A DNA stretch of 64,000 nucleotides from the NCBI RefSeq assembly GCF_041080795.1, contig NZ_CP129674.1, positions 1,488,001 to 1,552,000 of the forward strand, read 5' to 3'. Position numbers and translations under genes: made by a program. The notes below the pieces were generated by a model. It was not told the DNA's origin and did no database searches. It saw only the letters and a program-made list of their open reading frames with translations. Numbering within the stretch: position 1 is the first letter of the stretch; every line of letters starts with the position of its first letter. Source of the stretch: Bifidobacterium sp. WK041_4_12 (GTDB lineage: Bacteria > Actinomycetota > Actinomycetes > Actinomycetales > Bifidobacteriaceae). This document shows, in pieces, positions 30,985 to 39,684 of this stretch.

Positions 30985-31396
30985 TTTCGTCCTGAATTCA
31001 GATACTGCATCAGTTGATGCAAGAGAACGAATCAACAATACCGTCAACACAACACAACGTGTGATAGAGCTGTTAAGAAAATTCGCCAAAAGTGTTGAAA
31101 GGATCAGAAATCTTCAAAAAGGTTCACTGGGCGACAACGTTTCTCGATCTGCTTTCTTTGATATTGACAAGCCTTTTCGAGATTGGCTTTTGGGATTGCG
31201 CCCCAGTTCTGATATCGACCAAGCCATTGGTAGCTGGTATGAACAACTACGAACAGTGGTCATTGGAAAGGCACAGGAGATCGTTAATAATTCCTCGATG
31301 AGAGACTTCACGGTCTCCGAAGATACAAAGAACTTGCCACAACAATTCAACATGTTCATTGCAAAGGTCAACAAAGAGATTGAGATACACCAATGA
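30977..31396 (+). CDS. cse1: Cse1/Cas8e C-terminal helical-bundle portion (split gene)
   Basis: 139 residues from the ATG at 30977, which overlaps the stop of the upstream ORF. It is helical throughout. IDKPFRDWLLGLRPSSDID corresponds to the (L/D)xPFRDWL motif in the C-terminal domain of actinobacterial Cse1, and the remaining RVIELLRKFAKSVERI and VVIGKAQEIVNNSSM segments fit the four-helix bundle. It therefore looks like the missing end of cse1, expressed by translational coupling or rejoined by a single-base change. It overlaps cse2 by 4 nt. The alternative start at 30902 is inside cse1 and unlikely. Confidence 0.8.
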   Translation: MSNFVLNSDTASVDARERINNTVNTTQRVIELLRKFAKSVERIRNLQKGSLGDNVSRSAFFDIDKPFRDWLLGLRPSSDIDQAIGSWYEQLRTVVIGKAQEIVNNSSMRDFTVSEDTKNLPQQFNMFIAKVNKEIEIHQ

Positions 31397-31983
31397 CGGA
31401 AACAGAGAAATCACAGGACAGCATATATGGCGCCACTTCGTCGGTGTTACAGCAATTGGGTAACACTCTCGATAGTTCTTCAACCAAAGGCATTCTAGCA
31501 TCGCTGAGAAACAGTGTCGGACGAGAGTTAAACGCAAGCAGTGAGGTGTGGCCGCTTCTATTTGAGTCAATCAATCCAGACTATCTCAGCAAGAATGGAA
31601 TCCCCACAGCTCAGGAAACCGCAATGTTTGCAGCACTCCAACTCTATGGCATAGGTCAACAGGGGCGTTCGCAGTCTGTTTTTGCCCGAGGAGCCGACTA
31701 TCGATTAGGAAAGGCACTCGGAACATTCAGGAAGTCTTTGGATGACTCTCAATCGTTTGATCGCAGATTTAATCAACTTGTCACATCAAATTCGATTCAG
31801 GAACTGCTGAATCATCTGCGACATTTGATAAAAATCGCAAGCGGACCGAGTAATTCTCAATGGAAGATGGACTATGCATCGCTAGCCGAGGACTTGTTCT
31901 ATTTTCAGGTCGCCAATAGCAATCAAGTTGTTTTCCGATGGGGACAGAGCTATTACTGGCAGCCTGCCAAGCAGAACAAGTAA
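31393..31983 (+). CDS. cse2: Cascade small subunit Cse2/CasB
   Basis: 196 residues, all-helical, of Cse2 length. The N-terminal region is followed by ETAMFAALQLYGIGQQG and a basic FARGADYRLGKALGTFRKSL, then FDRRFNQLVTSNSIQELLNHLRHLIKI, typical of the family that dimerises along the Cascade belly and holds the displaced strand. The ATG overlaps the preceding stop (ATGA), and cas7 follows after 49 nt. Confidence 0.92.
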   Translation: MTETEKSQDSIYGATSSVLQQLGNTLDSSSTKGILASLRNSVGRELNASSEVWPLLFESINPDYLSKNGIPTAQETAMFAALQLYGIGQQGRSQSVFARGADYRLGKALGTFRKSLDDSQSFDRRFNQLVTSNSIQELLNHLRHLIKIASGPSNSQWKMDYASLAEDLFYFQVANSNQVVFRWGQSYYWQPAKQNK

Positions 31984-32032
31984 CAGTGTAATCACCATCC
32001 ACATTATAGATAAGAAAATAGGAAAGTAGATT

Positions 32033-33097
32033 ATGACAGATCAAAGATTATTCATCGACATTCATGCAATTCAATCAGTGCCACCGTCAAACATCAATCG
32101 TGATGACACAGGAAGCCCCAAAACAGCGCAATATGGTGGCGTTGTTCGTGCTCGCGTGAGTTCTCAGGCATGGAAGAAAGCGATGAGAGACTACTTCAGA
32201 GAACACGGTGAATTACGCAACGTAGGAACTCGCACACTGGAAGTACCTCGCTACATCGCTGATGAAATACTCAAACGCGACGACAACTTGACAGCCGACG
32301 AGGCCATTGATCGAGCCGTCAAGGTTCTGAATAATGCCGGCGTATCCACAGGAAAGGATAATCGAGTCAAGGCGCTATTTTTCATTGGATATCAGCAAGC
32401 TCAAGAACTTGCAGAACATGCAGTGAATGAAGATTATGATAAAGCTTCACTTAAATCGATTTTGAAGCATAACACTGCAACAGATATCGCATTGTTTGGT
32501 CGAATGGTGGCTGACGATCCGAGCCTGAATGAAGATGCTTCCGCTCAAGTTGCTCATGCCATTTCAACTCATGCGGTGCAGACAGAATTCGATTATTTTA
32601 CCGGAACCGATGACCTTGCGCCCGCAGATAACGCAGGGGCCGGAATGCTTGGCACTATTGAATACAATTCCTCCACTCTGTACCGTTACGCTAATGTGGC
32701 TGCGCACGAGCTGGTTTCGCAACTTGGCGACGATAAGGATGCTGCAATCACTGCACTCAAACTCTTTGTTGAAGCGTTCATTACATCAATGCCCACAGGG
32801 AAAATCAATACCTTCGCAAATCAAACGTTGCCAAGTGCAGTTGTTATTGTCGGGAGAAGCGACCGGCCTATCAACCTAGTCAATGCGTTTGAGACACCAG
32901 TGAAATCGCGCGAAGGCTACATCGATAAATCTATCGATAAGTTGAGGTCAGAGTTCGAAAAAGATAATAAATTTGTTGAAAGCCCAGCTTTTACGCTTAC
33001 GCTTAACGTTCCAGAGCTTCAAGAATCTCATGAAGCGGGCACTTTTGGCGCATTGTTGAACGATCTTGACGAGCAGCTACGCAGGAATCTGAAATGA
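32033..33097 (+). CDS. cas7: Cascade backbone subunit Cas7e/CasC
   Basis: 354 residues, the family length. It has the canonical start IDIHAIQSVPPSNINRDDTGSPKTA and RARVSSQAWKKAMRDYFREH. The thumb/palm segments follow (FIGYQQAQELAEHA, HAVQTEFDYFTGTDDL, AGMLGTIEYNSSTLYRYANV), then FITSMPTGKINTFANQTLP. Six copies wrap the crRNA spacer in Cascade. A ribosome site AGGAAAG precedes the ATG at 32033, and the 3' end overlaps cas5 by 4 nt. Confidence 0.95.
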   Translation: MTDQRLFIDIHAIQSVPPSNINRDDTGSPKTAQYGGVVRARVSSQAWKKAMRDYFREHGELRNVGTRTLEVPRYIADEILKRDDNLTADEAIDRAVKVLNNAGVSTGKDNRVKALFFIGYQQAQELAEHAVNEDYDKASLKSILKHNTATDIALFGRMVADDPSLNEDASAQVAHAISTHAVQTEFDYFTGTDDLAPADNAGAGMLGTIEYNSSTLYRYANVAAHELVSQLGDDKDAAITALKLFVEAFITSMPTGKINTFANQTLPSAVVIVGRSDRPINLVNAFETPVKSREGYIDKSIDKLRSEFEKDNKFVESPAFTLTLNVPELQESHEAGTFGALLNDLDEQLRRNLK

Positions 33098-33810
33098 AAA
33101 CATTGCTTCTCAAACTTGCAGGCCCCTTGCAATCATGGGGCACACATTCACATTTTGAGGTGCGCAATACCGATCCATATCCATCGAAAAGCGCAATAAT
33201 CGGATTGATTGCTGCCGCATACGGGTATAGGAGAGAAGGGTCTGATGAAGATATTGAGCGACTGAACAGACTCGACTTTGCTGTCAGAATTGACCAGCCC
33301 GGTAATCTGCTTCAGGACTTTCACACAGCTCACCCGGTGAGTAGCAAAGGTGATATACGCCAGGCTTATGTAACTCGAAGATACTATCTTCAGGATGCCA
33401 TTTTCGTTGTTGCTCTCGGTGGGGACGATGAGTTCATTGATGCTGTGCTGAGAGCAGTGAGTCACCCCTATTTTCAAGGCTTCCTCGGCCGCCGTTCTCT
33501 ACCGCTGTTGGACGATTTCATCCTTGACATATCCGGAAAGGGAGTAATTGAAGCCATCCAATCTGCACCTTGGCAAGCGGCGGATTGGTATAAAAAGAAA
33601 CACCGTACATCGCAATATGATGCCGAAATCTACGCCGACGCAAATCTTGCTGAGAATCAACAGACTTTCATGGCCCGGGATCGCGCCGTATCGTTCTCAC
33701 AACAACATCGACTGCACGGTTTTCGACCAGTTGTGCGTATTCGTGAAGTGATGTCACATGCTGTGTCAGAAACCGATCACGATGTCTTTTCCTCGCTTGG
33801 AGGTGAGTGA
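33094..33810 (+). CDS. cas5: Cascade subunit Cas5e/CasD
   Basis: 238 residues. It begins LLLKLAGPLQSWGTHSHFEVRNT, the typical Cas5e start, followed by PSKSAIIGLIAAAYGYRRE and DFHTAHPVSSKGDIRQAYVTRRYYLQDA. Cas5e caps the 5' handle of the crRNA. Four-nt overlap with cas7, and a TGATG overlap with cas6e. Confidence 0.94.
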   Translation: MKTLLLKLAGPLQSWGTHSHFEVRNTDPYPSKSAIIGLIAAAYGYRREGSDEDIERLNRLDFAVRIDQPGNLLQDFHTAHPVSSKGDIRQAYVTRRYYLQDAIFVVALGGDDEFIDAVLRAVSHPYFQGFLGRRSLPLLDDFILDISGKGVIEAIQSAPWQAADWYKKKHRTSQYDAEIYADANLAENQQTFMARDRAVSFSQQHRLHGFRPVVRIREVMSHAVSETDHDVFSSLGGE

Positions 33811-34439
33811 TGTATCTCAGCAGAGTACAAATCGATTATGATAACCGCGCAAAGATACGTGATTTGACACATCTTGGCGCTTTCCACAACTGGGTGGAAC
33901 AAAGCTTTCCCGATGAAATTAGCGAAGGCCGGCATTCTCGCAAACTGTGGAGAGTGGATGCACTCAAGGGAAAACGTTATCTGCTTATTGTCAGTGAGTC
34001 ACAACCCAATCGTGAAAAGCTAGAACGATATGGCGTCGTTGGAACAGCGCAATCGAAGGATTACGATACTTTTCTCTCATCACTCCAACAGTCACATCGC
34101 TATAATTTCAGAGTTGAGTTGAACCCGGTAACAACCGTTACTGATTCTTCGGGGAAGAAACGAAAAATCCCTGTGGGAGCAGCCAATAATCAACTGCAAT
34201 GGTTTCTTGGCCATGCGGAACAATTTGGAGTTGAATTTCAGCCTGATTCCGTGCTGCTTACAAGCAGAGGCGAAAAAATTCTGAAGCATCGGAAGCAACG
34301 AGTCACATTGTCTTCGGCTATTTTTGAGGGAATGCTGACGGTTATAGACGTAGATGCGTTGAAATCAGTTCTCACCAATGGTTTCGGTCGAGAAAAGGCT
34401 TACGGTTTTGGCTTGCTGACACTGATACCGGCACAATAA
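33810..34439 (+). CDS. cas6e: crRNA-processing endoribonuclease Cas6e/CasE
   Basis: 209 residues from ATG 33810 (a GTG one codon earlier is possible). It starts YLSRVQIDYDNRAKIRDLTHLGAFHNWVEQSF with the His of the active site near residue 26. The C-terminus FGREKAYGFGLLTLIPA is the glycine-rich RAMP loop. It cleaves the repeat hairpin, leaving the 8-nt 5' handle, and stays bound to the 3' stem-loop. The GCGGGG/CCCCGC hairpin in the downstream array is its expected substrate. Confidence 0.93.
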   Translation: MYLSRVQIDYDNRAKIRDLTHLGAFHNWVEQSFPDEISEGRHSRKLWRVDALKGKRYLLIVSESQPNREKLERYGVVGTAQSKDYDTFLSSLQQSHRYNFRVELNPVTTVTDSSGKKRKIPVGAANNQLQWFLGHAEQFGVEFQPDSVLLTSRGEKILKHRKQRVTLSSAIFEGMLTVIDVDALKSVLTNGFGREKAYGFGLLTLIPAQ

Positions 34440-34458
34440 TCAGGAATGGATTGAATGA

Positions 34459-36349
<1,891 letters not shown>

Positions 36350-36355
36350 TTAAGT

Positions 36356-37181
36356 GTCTTCCCCGCGCGAGCGGGGGTGATCCCCCCGACCCGACCCGAC
36401 CCGACCCGTTACTCTCTCAACGTCTTCCCCGCGCGAGCGGGGGTGATCCCAAGCACCCAGACACAACAATGGCCACCCCTTTGTCTTCCCCGCGCGAGCG
36501 GGGGTGATCCCTGGCTGGAAATCATTCCTAGTGTTCTCGGTGGGTCTTCCCCGCGCGAGCGGGGGTGATCCCGACGCGACTCCCATCGCGAACGAGTCCT
36601 CTCTGTCTTCCCCGCGCGAGCGGGGGTGATCCCGGTCGGCTACTACGAGGACGGCACCCCAAAGAGTCTTCCCCGCGCGAGCGGGGGTGATCCCGGGACG
36701 AGACCAGCCCGCACGGGCTCATGTTCGTCTTCCCCGCGCGAGCGGGGGTGATCCCGTTTCTCCTGCGGCGAGCGCGGCTCCACCAACGTCTTCCCCGCGC
36801 GAGCGGGGGTGATCCCAGACGGCTGGTGGGCAGTTTCGTGGACTGCCTGTCTTCCCCGCGCGAGCGGGGGTGATCCCGTACGACGATCACGGACAGGAAG
36901 GAACAACTGGTCTTCCCCGCGCGAGCGGGGGTGATCCTCACTGGATGAAGGAATCCGATCTAGGTTTCAGGTCTTCCCCGCGCGAGCGGGGGTGATCCCG
37001 AGATCATGCCCTACTACAATCAACTCTATCTGTCTTCCCCGCGCGAGCGGGGGTGATCCTGTTCGAAGCGGTCGGGAAGTAACTGGAATCCCGTCTTCCC
37101 CGCGCGAGCAGGGGTGATCCTTCGTATTGGATGCAGTCGGCGTTGGCGGTGCGGTCTTCCCCGCGCGAGCGGGGGTGATCC
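36356..37181 (+). CRISPR. Type I-E CRISPR array, first block: 14 repeats, 13 spacers
   Basis: 28-nt repeats beginning GTCTTCCCCGCGC and ending GCGGGGGTGATCC start at 36356, then every 61 bp from 36422 to 37154. The stem is CCCCGC/GCGGGG, fitting Cas6e. Repeat 13 (37093) has one G-to-A change in the stem. Spacers are 33 nt except the first, which is 38 nt and contains four tandem GACCC units. The base after each repeat is always C or T. Transcription direction is taken as plus from repeat polarity and the position of cas2. Confidence 0.98.
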
Positions 37182-37224
37182 TAAATTTCGTGTTCTCACA
37201 GCATTCCCAAGATAAGGAGGGATG

Positions 37225-37572
37225 ATGACCGGTAATCAAGAAGAAGATGATATATGTAGGGCAATCTTCCCATTGGTGCATGCTGGAATGAGTGCCTATC
37301 AACAGCAGGCAACAATGGACCAGCTCGACGCTGGAGAAGCTTACGAGGCACTGACATGGCTGCTGGCATTCGCAGTCCATGACCATGTATCGTTGCCAAA
37401 CGACCTTGCTATACAAGCATTCAGCATGCTTGATGTTGACGACAGAGACCAATATCGAAGCATCCTCGACACAGCGACGCAGCTTAGTCTTCCCCGCGCG
37501 AGCGGGGGTGATCCTATAGGGGGTACCATCGCGAGACACTCTTTCTGGTCTTCCCCGCGCGAGCGGGGGTGA
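37225..37572 (+). CDS. Small acidic protein A, encoded inside the CRISPR array
   Basis: ATG 37225 follows AAGGAGG (37214-37220); ATG 37222 is too close to it. The native part is 87 residues, acidic (no Lys and few Arg before the repeat), predicted helical, and paralogous to protein B at 37775-38041. Shared columns are R12, P16, V18, M22, D35-A-x-E-x-Y-x-A-L-T (35-44), L46, F49, then A-F-x-x-L and D-D-x-x-Q-Y-R. No stop occurs before repeat 15. The frame continues through that repeat, a spacer and most of the next repeat, adding 28 residues and ending at 37572. I do not recognise the family; the size and D/E-rich helical layout recall immunity proteins, antitoxins or anti-CRISPRs, but nothing in the sequence decides this. 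Confidence 0.7.
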   Translation: MTGNQEEDDICRAIFPLVHAGMSAYQQQATMDQLDAGEAYEALTWLLAFAVHDHVSLPNDLAIQAFSMLDVDDRDQYRSILDTATQLSLPRASGGDPIGGTIARHSFWSSPRERG

Positions 37573-37758
37573 TCCTATTCGCCGGTGCCCTCAACGCGGG
37601 TCATCATCGTCTTCCCCGCGCGAGCGGGGGTAATCCTACGGCACATTGCCCACCGCAAGATCAAAACCGGTCTTCCCCGCGCGAGCGGGGGTGATCCCGG
37701 TTTTCGACTGACGACCACCCTGACGACCTGGTCTTCCCCGCGCGAGCGGGGGTAATCC
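37487..37758 (+). CRISPR. Type I-E CRISPR array, second block: 5 repeats, 4 spacers
   Basis: Repeats at 37487, 37548, 37609, 37670 and 37731, same orientation and 61-bp period as the first block. Those at 37609 and 37731 end TAATCC instead of TGATCC. The block is separated from the first by a 305-nt insert carrying gene A, and from the terminal repeat by a 423-nt insert carrying gene B. Confidence 0.97.
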
Positions 37759-37774
37759 TGTGTCTTTACGAGAT

Positions 37775-38041
37775 TCAGTGCGTGACAGTGAACTTCGAGT
37801 CCATCAGGAATCGATATTGTTCTTTGTCGTCATCGTTCAGGCAGTTGAAAGCGTCAGTCAACGCGGTAAGGGGAATGGGCTGTGGGTTCCTGATAAACCC
37901 CATAAGTATGGTCAGGGCAATGTAGTGTTCGTTCGCGTCAATGCATGAGGCATAGTCCTCTTGAGCTTCGGTGTCCATGAGTGGGAGAACGCAGGGGGCT
38001 AGGTTTCTGGTCGCTTCCTGTGCCGTTCGAGTATCTGCCAT
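37775..38041 (-). CDS. Small acidic protein B, paralogue of A, in the CRISPR array
   Basis: 88 residues from ATG 38041, preceded by AAAGGAGC; an in-frame start at 38122 would add 27 unlike residues. It is acidic and helical. It aligns gap-free with protein A over residues 1-49 (R12, P16, V18, M22, D35, A36, E38, Y40, A42, L43, T44, L46, F49) and with a one-residue offset afterwards (A-F-x-x-L, D-D-x-x-Q-Y-R, D). Its stop lies 16 nt from repeat 19. It is convergent with gene A across the five-repeat block. Function unknown. Having its own ribosome site and about 140 bp of upstream sequence argues that it is expressed independently of the array. Confidence 0.75.
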   Translation of the reverse strand: MADTRTAQEATRNLAPCVLPLMDTEAQEDYASCIDANEHYIALTILMGFIRNPQPIPLTALTDAFNCLNDDDKEQYRFLMDSKFTVTH

Positions 38042-38181
38042 AGCCTGCTCCTTTCCTGTTTGGTGATTGGGTACGCCGTCCACAACATGTAGCGATCTCA
38101 GGTATTGCGCGTCTTTTTGCAACCGGACGCGGATTACCTGATCCTCGATAGCTTTATATCATTTCATGCGTTCGGTACCAA

Positions 38182-38208
38182 GTCTTCCCCGCGCGAGCGG
38201 GGTGATCC
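38182..38208 (+). CRISPR. Degenerate terminal CRISPR repeat
   Basis: A 27-nt repeat identical to the consensus except for one missing G in the GCGGGGG arm, 423 nt after the previous repeat. Degeneration marks this as the old, trailer end. It lies in the 5' region of the lipoprotein gene, 29 nt before its start. Confidence 0.9.
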
Positions 38209-38237
38209 TGATTGGTGAGCGGGTAACATTGAATGGT

Positions 38238-38684
38238 ATGATTCGCTTTCGCCGTGTGCTGGCAGTCCTGACGGTCATCGTCTTGACCGGTTCTGGCATG
38301 ACAGGTTGCGCCTTGGGAGGGAACGAATCTCCCTCACAGTCAGAGGAGACAAGCCCAGGATATGATGCCACAGCGTTGCCGCCCTCATTCTCGTCGAAGG
38401 ATATTCAGCAACATAAAAACCTTAATGACGAACATTCCCTGTCATGGTATCGATATGACATTGTTTCAGACCGGCTGGTGCGCGTGCACTTCACGATGGG
38501 CAACCCAGAATGCTACGGTGTGCGTGCCGTTGTCAATGAAGAAACGAACACTGTGAGAATTGCCCTCCACGAGGGCACTCTTCCCGGTTCACCAGCACAC
38601 TGTTCACTTTTCGCAGCTATGGCATCACTTCTTCTCACCACACAAAATCCAATCGGAACACGTTCCATTGTTCCCGGAGACTGA
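38238..38684 (+). CDS. Lipoprotein of unknown function
   Basis: 148 residues from ATG 38238; the longer in-frame ORF from 38166 would run through the CRISPR repeat. A lipoprotein signal peptide (MIRFRRVLAVLTVIVLTGSG, lipobox MTGC) is followed by a Ser/Glu linker and a compact domain with two further cysteines (MGNPECYG, SPAHCS) that could form a disulfide outside the membrane. I recognise no family. It is the first gene after the array trailer. Confidence 0.7.
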   Translation: MIRFRRVLAVLTVIVLTGSGMTGCALGGNESPSQSEETSPGYDATALPPSFSSKDIQQHKNLNDEHSLSWYRYDIVSDRLVRVHFTMGNPECYGVRAVVNEETNTVRIALHEGTLPGSPAHCSLFAAMASLLLTTQNPIGTRSIVPGD

Positions 38685-38918
38685 CTTTTCCCCGGTCTAA
38701 GCAACTAAGCTCGAAATCAAGCGCCGGCGTGCTTCGTCACAGCCGGCGGTGTTGCGGGTTATAGACAAAAATGTGGGGTTAATTGGTAATTTGTGGGTCT
38801 TATTTCTTGCTTTGGTCTTGCTGGTGTCTTGTGTGTCGGGGTGTGATTAATGGTTGTGGCGTTAATGCGGGAGTGTGCTTGACTTTCTGGTTTTGTATGT
38901 TCCATGAACGTGCTCCTC

Positions 38919-38952
38919 TATATGGTCTATATGGTCTATATGGTCTATATGG
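38919..38952 (+). repeat. 9-nt tandem repeat at the start of a small gene
   Basis: TATATGGTC occurs three times followed by TATATGG, spanning the 5' end of the next gene. Each unit supplies an in-frame ATG (MVY repeats), so copy number would change the N-terminus or the start-site spacing but not the frame. Confidence 0.8.
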
Positions 38953-39332
38953 CAGCAAAAACCTACGACTGGCCCAAAGACGACACAAGCAACCCATCCA
39001 TACCATCTCGCTACTACGATCAGGGATGGAGAACGATTGCAAAAGGGCTCGGGCTGCTCTATATCGGCGCGCCTGTGGATGCGACCGACGAGCTGAAGCG
39101 ATCCCTATCGAAGAAGCGTCAGGCAACCGCGAAGAATCGTATCAGCCGCGCTTGGACATTTCTCGCCGATGCGAGGCTGCTCACAAGAATCAAACCAGCA
39201 TCACTCGGCGACAACGCAGGATATGTGCTGCTCCTTGGCGACGATGAAGAAAATACCGAAGTCGTGGATGATGCGAAGAGCCTGCTCGGCCTTGATGACA
39301 ATATCATCTTCGACCGCAGGCAATACGCGTGA
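38949..39332 (+). CDS. Hypothetical protein, probable winged-helix (mobile-element type)
   Basis: 127 residues from ATG 38949 (the frame is open from 38904 through the MVY repeats). It starts MAAKTYDWPKDDTSNPSIPSR with a helical, basic middle (DELKRSLSKKRQATAKNRISRAWTFLADARLL) that looks like a small DNA-binding helix-turn-helix domain, and an acidic tail. No family recognised. It is followed after 52 nt by another small element-type gene on the same strand. Confidence 0.55.
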   Translation: MAAKTYDWPKDDTSNPSIPSRYYDQGWRTIAKGLGLLYIGAPVDATDELKRSLSKKRQATAKNRISRAWTFLADARLLTRIKPASLGDNAGYVLLLGDDEENTEVVDDAKSLLGLDDNIIFDRRQYA

Positions 39333-39384
39333 GTAACATGGCTGGCAATGTTCAAACAACACAGTTGTTGAGAATCGAGGAATC

Positions 39385-39584
39385 ATGAAGTTTGGGATGC
39401 GCACACCCAGTCTGAAACGGTCGATCAAGGCTCGAACCACGTCGAAGTGGAAACGCCAGGCCAAGAAGGCACTCATACCAGGATACGAGAAGAAAGGCAT
39501 GGGCTGGATCCGAAACCCGCGCAAGGCCACCTACAACAAGGTCTACAGGAAACGACGTTCAGCTTCTGGGATCTTTTCAAATGA
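39385..39584 (+). pseudogene. Small basic mobile-element-associated protein, frameshifted near its end
   Basis: ATG 39385 follows GAGG. The start MKFGMRTPSLKRSIKARTT and the KKGMGWIRNPRKATYNKVY core match a short, very basic protein family common on Gram-positive mobile elements, which in my recollection ends KTTFSFWDLFK. Exactly that ending (TTFSFWDLFK then TGA at 39582-39584) is present in the next frame, so a single missing A in AGGAAACG (39547-39554) has shifted it. As read, the ORF instead runs to 39789 with an unrelated tail. A sequencing or assembly error is possible. Confidence 0.6.
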
Positions 39585-39620
39585 AATATGGCATCGGTTC
39601 GGCAAAGCTTTTCGTATAAA

Positions 39621-39648
39621 CAAAGAAAAGCCCGGCACAAGGCCGGAC
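39621..39648 (-). terminator. Terminator of the GNAT gene
   Basis: On the minus strand CCGGC, a CTTGT loop and GCCGG are followed by GCTTTTCTTTG. The stem is only 5-6 bp. It lies about 40 nt after the GNAT stop. Confidence 0.5.
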
Positions 39649-39684
39649 TGCCGCATGCGAAACTCAGGAATCGGGTTGAAAGAG

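Noticed and set aside
36350..37539. Minus-strand open frames with repeated ITPARAGKT / SPPLARGR / DHPRSRGED peptides
   Set aside because: They are translations of the CRISPR repeats in three frames, not protein genes.
37182..38181. The two array inserts as unusually long spacers
   Set aside because: At 305 and 423 nt they are about ten times the spacer size and contain complete genes with ribosome sites and mutual homology.
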